Positions 1 to 8,672 of a stretch of DNA of 34,080 bases are shown piece by piece. The notes under the pieces are model-generated. The model was not told where the DNA came from, made no database searches, and saw only the letters and a program-made list of their open reading frames with translations. The first letter of the stretch is position 1. Each line of letters starts with the position of its first letter. The position numbers were made by a program, and so were the translations under genes. The stretch comes from Gammaproteobacteria bacterium (GTDB lineage Bacteria; Pseudomonadota; Gammaproteobacteria; Pseudomonadales; Pseudohongiellaceae): NCBI GenBank assembly GCA_009844085.1, contig VYCF01000076.1:1-34080 (forward strand), read 5' to 3'.

Positions 1-152
1 GCGGCCCGGTCCGGCTTCAGGCAATCGCCAGCCGAGTTACCGGGAGAAGCTGGCTTTCAATCGTGGACTTTCCGGTTTTTAACTTTTACTCTCGATGGTC
101 GGCTCCGCCGGGGCATTCCCGTGCCATCCCGGCGCATGAGGAGGAACATAGA
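1..152. other. Upstream non-coding stretch of the first operon
   Basis: No gene is supported here. A weak sigma70-like pair can be drawn on the plus strand (TGGACT at 64-69, 17-base spacer, TACTCT at 87-92), but it matches consensus poorly. The clear signal is the Shine-Dalgarno GAGGAGGA at 138-145, which fixes the start of the dehydrogenase at 153. What lies upstream of position 1 cannot be seen. Confidence 0.3.
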
Positions 153-2291
153 ATGAAGCATCGCAAGTCGCACGTGGTATCCGGTCTGGTTTTGCTGCCG
201 GCGCTTGCTCTTGTGGCTGCGGCGCAGGCGCAACAGCTCACCGGCACCGAGAACGGCGAATGGCGCTATCTCGGCGGCGATATCGGCCATACGCGATATA
301 CGCCCAACGACCAGATCAACGCCGAAAATTTCGCCGATCTGGAACAGGCCTGGATCTGGCGCAGCGACAACTTCGGGCCGAACGTCGATTTTTTCTCGCG
401 TTCCACCCCGATCTACGCCGATGGCGTCCTGTATACCGTAGCGACGCCCCGGCGCCAGGTAGTGGCAATCGATCCGGCCACGGGCGAAACCTTGTGGACC
501 TTTCGCGAGCCCGAATCGATCCGCCATCAGCGTTCACCGCGCCAGGCTTACGGCAAGGGCGTGGCCTACGGCGAGATCGACGGCCGCAGCGTAATATATA
601 TCACCACGCCAGGCTTCTTCCTCTGGGCGCTTGACGCCAAGACCGGACGGCCGCTGGAGAACTGGGGCTCCGCCTTTCCCATCGGTGGATTTCCCGAATC
701 CGGAGTCGTCGATCTGATTCCCTACCTGGTGGACGGCTGGGGTCCCTGGGAAGACTATGTGACCGCGGGCGGGGATTACGATCCCGACTATGGCATCCCG
801 CGTGAACTCGGCATGGTTACCGCGTCCGCGCCGCCGATCGTCGTCAACGGCGTGGTGGTGACGCTGGTCGGCCACCAGCCGAGTTACGGCCAGACGCGCA
901 TCGAGAACGTGCCCGGCGACATCATGGGATTCGACGCCGCCACCGGCGAAAACTTGTGGAAATTCCACGTCATCCCCCGGCCCGGCGAGATCGGCAACGA
1001 GACCTGGCATAACGACGCCTGGTATTTTTCCGGCGACATCTCCACCTGGGCGCCGGCTTCGGCCGATCCCGACCTCGGCCTGGTCTACATGGTGACCAAC
1101 GCCTCCACGGTGCAGTCCTATACCGGCCACCGCCCCGGCGACAATCTCTTCGGCGGCAGCCTGCTCGTGCTCGACGTCGCTACCGGCGAGCGGGCATGGC
1201 ATTTCCAGATTCATCGCAGCGATCAATGGAACTACGATCTGCCCGCGGCGCCGATACTCATGGATCTCAATGTCGACGGACGGGCGATTCCGGCGGTGAT
1301 CCAGAACACCAAGCAGGGATTGATCTTCGCCTTCAACCGCGAAAACGGCGAGCCGGTCTGGCCCATCGAGGACCGGGAAGTTTTCCAGACCGAAGTCCCC
1401 GGCAATTACACTTCGCCCACTCAGCCTTATCCGACCTGGCCGGAGCCCGTCGACAGGATCGTCATCGACGGCATTACCGACGAATTCATCATGGATTACA
1501 CGCCGGAATTGCGCGAGCAGGCCCAGGTCATCCTGAACGGCTACCGGCTCGGCGGGCTCTATGTGCCGCCGCTGCCGCAAGGTTACGACGGCCCATGGAT
1601 CAATAACGTGGGCTGCCAGGGCGGCGGCAACATCATTCCGCATCCGCCGACGGCGGATCCGATTACGGGCATGATGTTCAATTCCCATCGCCGCAGTTGC
1701 AACGCGCCGGGCTTCATGCGGCCCACCAACGGCGTCGACCGCGACAATCCCAATTATCCCGAGCCGGGCGAGGGCGGCGCCACGCCGAACAGTACGCCGA
1801 CCACGGGCCGTACCGTGGTCGACTGGCTGCCGGGCGGAGGCGGAGGATTGCCCACCATCGAGGGCCTGCCCGTTTTCAAGCCGATGCACAACCAGCTTAC
1901 CGCCTACCAGATGAATTCCGGGGACAAGCTCTGGTCGGTGCCGGTGGGCGAAACCCGCGATGCGATCCGCAATCATCCGCTGCTGCAAGGCGTGGACATT
2001 CCGAACAGCGGCGGCGAAGGCTGGTCGATCCAGATGGCGACGCCGGACATCCTGGTGCAGGCCCGGGCGCTGAGCGAAGGCATGGCCCAGATGCTCCCCG
2101 ACGGGCCGCTGACGCTCAACGCCCGCGACAAGTCCAGCGGCGAAGTGCTGGCCAGCGTTCCCCTTCCCGCTCCCGGCCAATACGGCCTGATGAGCTACAT
2201 GCATGACGAACGGCAATACATCGTCGTGCAGATCGGCAGCTCGCGCACCGATTTCCCCGGCGCCCTGGTTGCCTATCGTTTGCCGAATTGA
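153..2291 (+). CDS. Secreted PQQ-dependent dehydrogenase (quinoprotein, no heme domain)
   Basis: This is a 712-residue exported protein of the PQQ-binding eight-bladed beta-propeller dehydrogenase family (alcohol/glucose dehydrogenase type). It should oxidise an alcohol or sugar in the periplasm and pass electrons to an external acceptor. Start 153 is chosen because GAGGAGGA precedes it and the protein then opens with a signal peptide (MKHRKS, hydrophobic core, AQAQQ). The open frame continues upstream to 63 without a matching signal. Propeller repeats of the type AxDxxTGExLW recur (DPATGETLW near residue 110, DAATGENLW, DVATGERAW). The WNYDLPA segment at about residues 359-365 corresponds to the family's catalytic-Asp region, with Asp362. 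Only two cysteines are seen (488 and 516), so the vicinal Cys pair of methanol dehydrogenases is absent. There is no CxxCH heme motif. The stop is followed within 17 bases by the first S9 peptidase, so cotranscription is likely. Substrate is unknown. Confidence 0.88.
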   Translation: MKHRKSHVVSGLVLLPALALVAAAQAQQLTGTENGEWRYLGGDIGHTRYTPNDQINAENFADLEQAWIWRSDNFGPNVDFFSRSTPIYADGVLYTVATPRRQVVAIDPATGETLWTFREPESIRHQRSPRQAYGKGVAYGEIDGRSVIYITTPGFFLWALDAKTGRPLENWGSAFPIGGFPESGVVDLIPYLVDGWGPWEDYVTAGGDYDPDYGIPRELGMVTASAPPIVVNGVVVTLVGHQPSYGQTRIENVPGDIMGFDAATGENLWKFHVIPRPGEIGNETWHNDAWYFSGDISTWAPASADPDLGLVYMVTNASTVQSYTGHRPGDNLFGGSLLVLDVATGERAWHFQIHRSDQWNYDLPAAPILMDLNVDGRAIPAVIQNTKQGLIFAFNRENGEPVWPIEDREVFQTEVPGNYTSPTQPYPTWPEPVDRIVIDGITDEFIMDYTPELREQAQVILNGYRLGGLYVPPLPQGYDGPWINNVGCQGGGNIIPHPPTADPITGMMFNSHRRSCNAPGFMRPTNGVDRDNPNYPEPGEGGATPNSTPTTGRTVVDWLPGGGGGLPTIEGLPVFKPMHNQLTAYQMNSGDKLWSVPVGETRDAIRNHPLLQGVDIPNSGGEGWSIQMATPDILVQARALSEGMAQMLPDGPLTLNARDKSSGEVLASVPLPAPGQYGLMSYMHDERQYIVVQIGSSRTDFPGALVAYRLPN

Positions 2292-2308
2292 AGATGAGGG
2301 TCACGAAG

Positions 2309-4309
2309 ATGACTAGATTGATGCCCGGACTGCTTGCAGGTGTGCTGGCGCTGGCGGCGGCGAGCGCCGCCGCCCAGGAGACCCGCCTGCTTGAGCCGGA
2401 AGACCTGTTTGAACTGAAATCCGTGGGCAGCCCGGTGATCAGCCCCGACGGCGGCTGGGTCGCCTATACGGTAAACACGACCAGCCTCGAAGAGGACGAC
2501 ACCGAAACGCGTATCTGGATGGCTTCCACCACCGACGATACTGTCCTGCCCATGACCGGGACCGGAACCTCGGCGAACAGCCCGCAATGGAGTCCCGACG
2601 GCCGCTACCTGTCCTTTCTCGCGTCGCGCAACGACGGCGAGTCCCAGGTCTGGGCCCTCGACCGGCGCGGCGGCGAAGCGAATCAGCTTACCCATGTCGA
2701 ACAGGGAGTGTCCGATTACGCCTGGTCTCCAGAAGGCGACCGGCTGGTGCTCGTGATCCGCGATCCCGAAGAGGAGACGGAGGGCGACGAGGACGAAGAA
2801 AAACCCTGGGTGATCGACCGCCTGCAGATCAAGCGCGATTACGTCGGATATCTCGATAGCCGCCGGACGCACCTGTACGTGCAGAACGTCGACCCCGGCC
2901 GGGAGCCGGAGGCGGTGCAGATCACATCCGGCGATTATGACGACTCGGATCCGGCCTGGAGCCCGGACGGCAGCCTGATCGCATTCGTCAGCAATCGCAC
3001 CGAGGAACCCGACGCCAGCGACAACACCGATATCTGGGTCGTTGCCGCGGACAATCCCGACGTTGGCGCGACGCTGTTGCGGGTAACCGACAATCCGGGC
3101 GCCGACGGCTCGCCCGCCTGGAGTCCCGACGGCAATTTCATCGCCCATACCAGCGTCATCGAACCCGAGATCATCTGGTACGCCATCGACCACCTTGTGA
3201 TATCGCCCGCCGCGGGAGGCCCGGCGCGGGTGCTCACGGAACGTCTTGACCGCAACGTGTCCTCGCCACGCTTTTCGCCTGACGGCGGCGAAGTGCTGTT
3301 CGTACTCGAGGACAGCGGCGAGCGCCATCTGGCGAGCATCGATACCTCGGGCGAGAGTTTCAGCCGGCTCATAGAGGGGCCGCTGAGCCTGCGCGGCTGG
3401 TCGCAAAGCGACGACGGGCAGGTCGCAAGCCTCGTCAGCGAACCGCATCTGCCCGCCGAGGTGTTTCATGGCGCCGGCGACGAGCGGCGGCAATTGACCT
3501 TCACCAACCGCCCCTGGCTCGAAGAACTGCAACTCGCGGAAGTCGAGAACGCACAATTCCCGAGCGCCGACGGCACCGAGGTGGAAGGATTCATCTTCAA
3601 GCCCCCGGGTTTCGACGAGAGCTTCGAATATCCGACCTTGTTGCGCATTCACGGCGGCCCGGTCGCGCAATACGATTTCGCCTTCAACTTCGAAGCCCAG
3701 TTGTTCGCCGCCAACGGTTACGTCGTGGTGATGACCAATCCCAGGGGATCGTCCGGCTACGGCCGCGATTTCTCCCACGCGATCTGGGCGGACTGGGGCG
3801 TGAACGACTTCGACGACGTGATGGCCGGTGTGGATTACGCCATCGAACAGGGTTACGCCGACCCAGACCGGCTTGGCGTCGGCGGCTGGTCCTATGGCGG
3901 CATTCTCACCAACTACGTCATTACCAAGTCGGAACGCTTCAAGGGCGCGATCACCGGCGCGAGCATGGCGCTCTACCGGGCGAATTACGGCCACGACCAC
4001 TATCAATACGAGTGGGAAATGGAAGTCGGCCTGCCGTGGGAGAACGCCGAAGGCTGGGAGCGCATGTCGCCTTTCAACGATGTGGCCGACGTCGTCACGC
4101 CGACCCTGGTCATGGGCGGCGAACACGACTGGAACGTGCCGATCCAGAATTCCGAGCAGCTCTACCAGGCCTTGCGGCGGCTTGGCGTCGAAACCCAACT
4201 CGTCGTATATCCCGGCGAGTTTCACGGTTTTCGCAAGCCCGCTTTCCAGCTCGACCGCCTGGAGCGCTATCTGGCCTGGTACGAGCAATACGTCAAAGGG
4301 GCGCCCTGA
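2309..4309 (+). CDS. Exported S9 family prolyl oligopeptidase/dipeptidyl aminopeptidase, copy 1
   Basis: This 666-residue serine peptidase has the S9 layout: an N-terminal WD40/TolB-like beta-propeller (repeated SPDG/WSPDG motifs, residues about 30-400) and a C-terminal alpha/beta-hydrolase domain. The catalytic triad is visible: Ser528 in GGWSYGG, Asp607 in GEHDWNVP and His639 in GEFHGF. An N-terminal signal peptide ending in SAAAQ predicts export, so the likely role is trimming peptides in the periplasm. ATG 2309 is preferred because TGAGGG at 2295-2300 sits at good spacing and the signal peptide begins there. In-frame TTG 2288 and ATG 2294 are alternatives that would overlap or abut the dehydrogenase stop. 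An acidic stretch (EEETEGDEDEEK, around residues 153-164) is longer than in the neighbouring copy. The gene lies in an operon between the dehydrogenase and its paralogue. Confidence 0.9.
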   Translation: MTRLMPGLLAGVLALAAASAAAQETRLLEPEDLFELKSVGSPVISPDGGWVAYTVNTTSLEEDDTETRIWMASTTDDTVLPMTGTGTSANSPQWSPDGRYLSFLASRNDGESQVWALDRRGGEANQLTHVEQGVSDYAWSPEGDRLVLVIRDPEEETEGDEDEEKPWVIDRLQIKRDYVGYLDSRRTHLYVQNVDPGREPEAVQITSGDYDDSDPAWSPDGSLIAFVSNRTEEPDASDNTDIWVVAADNPDVGATLLRVTDNPGADGSPAWSPDGNFIAHTSVIEPEIIWYAIDHLVISPAAGGPARVLTERLDRNVSSPRFSPDGGEVLFVLEDSGERHLASIDTSGESFSRLIEGPLSLRGWSQSDDGQVASLVSEPHLPAEVFHGAGDERRQLTFTNRPWLEELQLAEVENAQFPSADGTEVEGFIFKPPGFDESFEYPTLLRIHGGPVAQYDFAFNFEAQLFAANGYVVVMTNPRGSSGYGRDFSHAIWADWGVNDFDDVMAGVDYAIEQGYADPDRLGVGGWSYGGILTNYVITKSERFKGAITGASMALYRANYGHDHYQYEWEMEVGLPWENAEGWERMSPFNDVADVVTPTLVMGGEHDWNVPIQNSEQLYQALRRLGVETQLVVYPGEFHGFRKPAFQLDRLERYLAWYEQYVKGAP

Positions 4310-4345
4310 GGCCTGTTGTCATCCGGACTGAATACGGGAGATTTC

Positions 4346-6340
4346 ATGAACGCGAAACGACTGATTCCGGGCCTGTTTGCATTTGTTTCGGCGCTGGCGG
4401 CGATCTCCGCCGGCGCCCAGGAAACCCGCCTGCTCGAACCCGAAGACCTGTTTGAAATCAAGGCCGTGGGCAGCCCGGAAATCAGTCCCGACGGCGCCTG
4501 GGTCGCCTACACCGTGCGCACGACCAGCCTCGAGGACGACAGCAGCGAAACCCGCATCTGGATGGCGTCCACCGCCGACGATACCGTCCTGCCCATGAGC
4601 GGCCCGGGTTCGTCTGCGAGCAGTCCGCAATGGAGTCCCGACGGCCGCTTCCTCTCGTTCCTGGCCTCGCGCAACGAGGGCCGGACCCAGGTCTGGGCAC
4701 TGGACCGCCGCGGCGGCGAAGCGCGCCAACTCACCCATGTCGAGCAGGGAGTGAACGATTTCGCCTGGTCGCCCGACGCGTCGCGGCTGGCGCTGGTGGT
4801 TCGGGATCCGGAAGGGGAATACGACGAACCCCGGCCCTGGGTAATCGACCGCCTGCAGTTCAAGCGCGATTACGCCGGTTATCTCGACCGCCGCCGGACG
4901 CATTTGTATGTACAGGACATCGCGCCCGGCGAAGAACACGAAGCGGTGCAGATCACTTCGGGCGACTACGACGACTCCCAGCCGGCCTGGAGTCCTAACG
5001 GCAGGCTCATCGCCTTCGTCAGCAACCGCACCGAAGAGCCCGACGCCAACAGCAATTCCGACATCTGGGTGGTGGCGGCGGACAATCCCGACGCCGGCGC
5101 GACATTGCTCCAGGTGACCACCAATCCCGGATCGGACTATTCGCCGGCCTGGAGTCCCGACGGCAGTCAGATCGCCCATGTCACCGTAACCGAGCCTGAT
5201 CTCATCTGGTACGCCACCGGCCACCTCGCCGTCAGTCCGGCCGCGGGCGGTCCGGCCCGGGTGCTGAGCGCGCGCCTTGACCGCAATGTCGGTTCGCCCC
5301 GCTTCGCGCCGGACGGCGAGACCATCCTGTTCGTACTCGAAGACAGCGCGGAACGGCATCTCGCCAGCATGGACACATCCGGCGAGAACTTCAGCCGTCT
5401 GATCGACGGTCCATTGAGCCTGCGCGGTTATTCCCAGAGTGACGACGGACAATTGGCGACGCTCATCAGCGAGCCGCACCTGCCGGCGGAGGTGTTTTAC
5501 GGAACCGGCGCCGGACGGCGTCAACTGACCTTCACCAATCAGCCCTGGCTCGACGAATTGCAACTCGCGGAAGTCGAGAACGTGCAATTCGACAATCCCG
5601 GCGGCACGGAAATCGAGGGATTCCTCGTCAAGCCGCCCGGCTTCGACCAGACCATGCGCTATCCGACCCTGCTGCGCATCCACGGCGGCCCGGTCGCGCA
5701 ATACGATTTCGCTTTCAACTTCGAGGCGCAACTGTTTGCGGCCAACGGTTACCTGGTCGTCATGACCAACCCGCGCGGCTCATCCGGCTATGGTCAGGAT
5801 TTCTCGCACGCGCTGTGGGCGAACTGGGGCGTCCCCGACACCGAAGACGTCATCGCCGGAGTCGATCACGCCATCGAAATCGGCTATGCCGACCCGGATC
5901 GCCTCGGCGTCGGCGGCTGGTCCTACGGTGGCATCCTGACCAATTACGTCATCACCAAGTCGGACCGCTTCAAGGGCGCGATCACCGGCGCGAGCGAGGT
6001 GCTGTACCGCGCCAACTACGGCCATGACCATTACCAGCGCCAGTGGGAGGCCGAACTCGGCCTGCCCTGGGAGAACGCCGAAGCCTGGGAGCGCATCACG
6101 CCTTTCAACGATGTCGCGAACGTAGTCACGCCAACCCTCATCATGGGCGGCGAGCACGACTGGAACGTGCCGATCCAGAATTCCGAGCAACTCTACCAGG
6201 CGCTGCGCCGGCTCGGGGTCGAGACCCAACTCGTGGTCTATCCCAACGAATTCCACGGCATCAGCAAGCCCGCATTCCAGCTCGACAGGCTCGAGCGCTA
6301 CCTGGCCTGGTATGACAAATATGTAAAGGGAGCGCAGTGA
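4346..6340 (+). CDS. Exported S9 family prolyl oligopeptidase, copy 2 (tandem paralogue)
   Basis: This 664-residue protein is collinear with the preceding S9 peptidase over its whole length, with long identical blocks (for example the DRLGVGGWSYGG and GGEHDWNVPIQNSEQL regions). It is therefore a tandem duplicate. The triad is intact: Ser526, Asp605, His637. It also carries a signal peptide (MNAKRLIPG, hydrophobic core, SAGAQ) and an N-terminal propeller with WSPDG/WSPNG repeats. Start 4346 follows GGGAG at 4336-4340. The open frame reaches 4316, but that extension lacks a signal. Differences cluster in the propeller (for example the region corresponding to the acidic loop is shorter, EGEYDEPRPW) and near the active site (SEVLYRANYG against SMALYRANYG). 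This would fit altered substrate preference. A hairpin follows the stop. Confidence 0.9.
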   Translation: MNAKRLIPGLFAFVSALAAISAGAQETRLLEPEDLFEIKAVGSPEISPDGAWVAYTVRTTSLEDDSSETRIWMASTADDTVLPMSGPGSSASSPQWSPDGRFLSFLASRNEGRTQVWALDRRGGEARQLTHVEQGVNDFAWSPDASRLALVVRDPEGEYDEPRPWVIDRLQFKRDYAGYLDRRRTHLYVQDIAPGEEHEAVQITSGDYDDSQPAWSPNGRLIAFVSNRTEEPDANSNSDIWVVAADNPDAGATLLQVTTNPGSDYSPAWSPDGSQIAHVTVTEPDLIWYATGHLAVSPAAGGPARVLSARLDRNVGSPRFAPDGETILFVLEDSAERHLASMDTSGENFSRLIDGPLSLRGYSQSDDGQLATLISEPHLPAEVFYGTGAGRRQLTFTNQPWLDELQLAEVENVQFDNPGGTEIEGFLVKPPGFDQTMRYPTLLRIHGGPVAQYDFAFNFEAQLFAANGYLVVMTNPRGSSGYGQDFSHALWANWGVPDTEDVIAGVDHAIEIGYADPDRLGVGGWSYGGILTNYVITKSDRFKGAITGASEVLYRANYGHDHYQRQWEAELGLPWENAEAWERITPFNDVANVVTPTLIMGGEHDWNVPIQNSEQLYQALRRLGVETQLVVYPNEFHGISKPAFQLDRLERYLAWYDKYVKGAQ

Positions 6341-6342
6341 GG

Positions 6343-6374
6343 TCCGCGCCGCGCCGTGTTACAGGCGGCGCGGA
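6343..6374 (+). terminator. Strong hairpin after the dehydrogenase-peptidase operon
   Basis: A perfect 10-base-pair GC-rich stem (TCCGCGCCGC at 6343-6352 pairing with GCGGCGCGGA at 6365-6374) encloses a 12-base loop and starts three bases after the second S9 stop. The downstream stretch is T-containing but not a clean T run (TATGTCATTATT), so it is either an imperfect intrinsic terminator or a 3' stabilising hairpin. Confidence 0.5.
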
Positions 6375-6431
6375 TATGTCATTATTGCGCTTTCCCGCGC
6401 CGGCCACCGGCCCTGACTAGAGGAAACAACG

Positions 6432-7559
6432 ATGCGAATTTCCGTCCGTCCGTTCGTCCTGCCGCTGCTGGTCCTGTGCATGTCCGCCGCGCCGGCGCTG
6501 GCCCAGCAGGGCAATGCCCGGGGTCCGATCGGCGAGAGTCCCTACGACATCATCAGTGGTTGGCACCAGCCTTTCCAGGAAAGGGGCTTCGCTTTCGGCG
6601 GCAACTCGGGAGTGTGGGCGGAATCGCCGGATCGCATCATCATCGCCCAGCGTGGCGAGACCATTCTGCCGTATCCGATCCCGGAGGATTTCCCCGGCTT
6701 CGCAGGCGCCCTCGGCATCAACGTGCTGTTCGAAACCAATCGGCGTGTCTGGCAGAACTGCCTCTATATCCTTAATGGCGATGGCGAGGTAGTCGAAGTC
6801 TGGGACCATCTCGACTATCTCTGCGAAGGTTCGGACGGCCCCGGCCCGCATCGCATCCGCATCAGCCCTTACGATCCTGAAAGCCGCATCTGGCTGATCA
6901 ACGAAACTTTCCACCAGATATACGTGATCGCCAATGACGGCAGCGAAGTGCTCGCCACATATGGCGAGAAAGGCGTTTTGGGTGACGACGAATCGCATTT
7001 CGGCCGGCCCCAGGACGTCGCCTTCCTGCCCGACGGTCGCATCCTCGTCGCCGACGGGCTCGATAACCACCGGGTCATCATCTACGACAATGACATGAAT
7101 TATCTGGGCGAGTTCGGCGGTTTTGGCGCCGGTCCGGGCCAGTTCAATACCTTGCATGCGGTGGCAGTCGGGCCGGACGGCCTGATCTTTGCACTCGACC
7201 GGTCGGGCGGCCGCGTGAACGTATTCCAGACCACCGACGATCCGGCCGAGGTCGAATTCCTGCGCGAATTTCCCGGCCTGACCTTGCCGCTGGACATCAT
7301 CGTCAACGAGGACGACATCTGGATCACGGACCTGGGGCCGCTGCGCTTCATCAACTACGATTTCGAAGGCAACTACAAGTACACCTGGCTGGTGCCGCCG
7401 GACCTCCCCGACGGCTATCTCGAAGTACACACTTTCACGGTGGATTCGGACGGCAACCTGATCGGCGGCGACAACCAGTACGGCCGCTCACAGAAATTCG
7501 TGCCCAAGCCCGACGCCGACCCCGAGTTGCTTATAGAGCCGCCCTGGGTAGCGCCGTAG
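6432..7559 (+). CDS. Secreted NHL-repeat six-bladed beta-propeller protein
   Basis: This 375-residue protein has a signal peptide (MRISVRPFVLPLL ... APALAQQ) and then NHL-type propeller repeats. Blade signatures include DVAFLPDGRILVADGLDNHRV and AVAVGPDGLIFALDRSGGRV, with a GxGPGQFN turn around residue 235. The closing segment GNLIGGDNQYGRSQKFVPK resembles the last blade of peptidyl-hydroxyglycine alpha-amidating-lyase-like NHL proteins. That resemblance does not establish lyase activity. The start is supported by AGAGGA at 6419-6424. The protein is probably periplasmic or exported. A hairpin separates it from the S9 genes upstream, and it converges on a second NHL gene with only four bases between stop codons. 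Function unknown; catalytic or binding roles are both possible. Confidence 0.8.
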   Translation: MRISVRPFVLPLLVLCMSAAPALAQQGNARGPIGESPYDIISGWHQPFQERGFAFGGNSGVWAESPDRIIIAQRGETILPYPIPEDFPGFAGALGINVLFETNRRVWQNCLYILNGDGEVVEVWDHLDYLCEGSDGPGPHRIRISPYDPESRIWLINETFHQIYVIANDGSEVLATYGEKGVLGDDESHFGRPQDVAFLPDGRILVADGLDNHRVIIYDNDMNYLGEFGGFGAGPGQFNTLHAVAVGPDGLIFALDRSGGRVNVFQTTDDPAEVEFLREFPGLTLPLDIIVNEDDIWITDLGPLRFINYDFEGNYKYTWLVPPDLPDGYLEVHTFTVDSDGNLIGGDNQYGRSQKFVPKPDADPELLIEPPWVAP

Positions 7560-7563
7560 TTCG

Positions 7564-8607
7564 TCAGGGCCTAACGCGGATATATTTCTGCAGATTGCGG
7601 GGGATCGGCTCTCCGCCATACATATTCCCCGCAGCGTCCACCGCGACGAATTCGGCGCCGTTGCCGAGGATGACGTGCGGGTCGCCGGGCGCGTACAGCA
7701 CGAATTCATCGACCCAGCCGAGTTCGGCGTCACCGATGCGGATGCCCATTTCCCAGCCGGGATTCTGTTCGATGTCCGATTCGGAATCGGCCACGTAGAT
7801 GCGGTCGTGTTCGTCGAAGAAGATCCCGCTCGGCCGCCCGAACTGCGTCCACTGGCTGATGAAATTGCCGTCCTGATCGAATAGCTGCAAGCGGTTGTTG
7901 GAACGGTCGCCGACGAATATGCGGCCGCGCTGATCCATGGCGATCGTATGCAGCACGCGGAATTCGCCCGGCGCGTAGCCGGTCCGGCCCCAGGCCTTGA
8001 TGAAATTGCCGTCGCGGTCGAACTTGACGACGCGGTTGTTGCCGGGTACGTAATGGCCGTCGGCGACGAAGATGTCGCCGTTGTCGGCGACCACCACGTC
8101 AGCCGGCGAAGTGAACTGGTTCTCGCCGCCGCCTTGTACGCCGGGCGTGCCCAGGACCAGCAGCACTTCGCCCGCTGGGCTGAATTTCACGACCTGGTGG
8201 CCGCGCATGTCGCCATCGGGGATTCGCGCATCCGCCACCGCGTCGGTGACGTAGATATTGCCTTCTTCATCGACATCGATGCCATGGGGCCAGATGAACA
8301 TGCCGCCGCCGAAACTCTCCACGACATTGCCTTCGGCGTCGAACTTGAGCACCGAGTCGAGATCGGAATCGAGACATTCGTCGCCGAAGCGTTCGAATTC
8401 GGTGGCGTCGCACCGGACCACGGCCCAGATATGCTCACCGTCGGGATCGACGTCGAGGTCGCCTACGGCGCCCCAGGTGCGTCCGTCGGGCAGCATGCCC
8501 CATTCCACGTTGCGCCAGGGATTGGGGTAGGGCTGCGCCAGCAGGGCCGTGACGAATCCCAATAGCAGAAGAATGATTCCAGCACGAAAAATCGGCAGCT
8601 TGTTCAT
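7564..8607 (-). CDS. Secreted NHL-repeat six-bladed beta-propeller protein
   Basis: This 347-residue protein starts at 8607 (MNKLPIFRAGIILLLLGF... signal peptide or anchor ending LLAQ). The Shine-Dalgarno GGAGGA lies at 8617-8622 on the minus strand. The open frame extends to 8661, but that extension lacks a signal and a ribosome site. NHL blades are clear: GIDVDEEGNIYVTDA, DVVVADNGDIFVADGHYVPGNNRVVKF, TIAMDQRGRIFVGDRSNNRLQLF and the closing GNMYGGEPIPRNLQKY. The blade with HxVPGNNRVVKF and the following GxAPGEFxxxH turn recall the amidating-lyase-like NHL family, but activity is not demonstrated. It lies 65 bases downstream of the HAD-UbiA gene on the same strand with no convincing terminator between, so read-through from that operon is possible. 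It is convergent with the related NHL gene at 6432-7559. Confidence 0.8.
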   Translation of the reverse strand: MNKLPIFRAGIILLLLGFVTALLAQPYPNPWRNVEWGMLPDGRTWGAVGDLDVDPDGEHIWAVVRCDATEFERFGDECLDSDLDSVLKFDAEGNVVESFGGGMFIWPHGIDVDEEGNIYVTDAVADARIPDGDMRGHQVVKFSPAGEVLLVLGTPGVQGGGENQFTSPADVVVADNGDIFVADGHYVPGNNRVVKFDRDGNFIKAWGRTGYAPGEFRVLHTIAMDQRGRIFVGDRSNNRLQLFDQDGNFISQWTQFGRPSGIFFDEHDRIYVADSESDIEQNPGWEMGIRIGDAELGWVDEFVLYAPGDPHVILGNGAEFVAVDAAGNMYGGEPIPRNLQKYIRVRP

Positions 8608-8672
8608 GGCGAAAATCCTCCGGTTGCGAGCGAGCATGGCATTCTTTCCTGCCGGCTTCAAGCAGGCCCGAA

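Noticed and set aside
534..2216. A 560-codon minus-strand open frame opposite the PQQ dehydrogenase
   Set aside because: It lies entirely within a well-supported gene, has no recognisable motif and no ribosome site or neighbours in register.
2273..4288. A 671-codon open frame on the minus strand opposite the first S9 gene
   Set aside because: It is a mirror of high-GC codon use in a clearly real gene with an intact triad. The protein is rich in Arg, Gly, Val and His with no domain, signal or membrane pattern.
6432..8607. Annotating the NHL proteins as peptidylglycine alpha-amidating lyases
   Set aside because: Only general NHL blade similarity is visible. The metal and catalytic residues cannot be aligned with confidence by eye.
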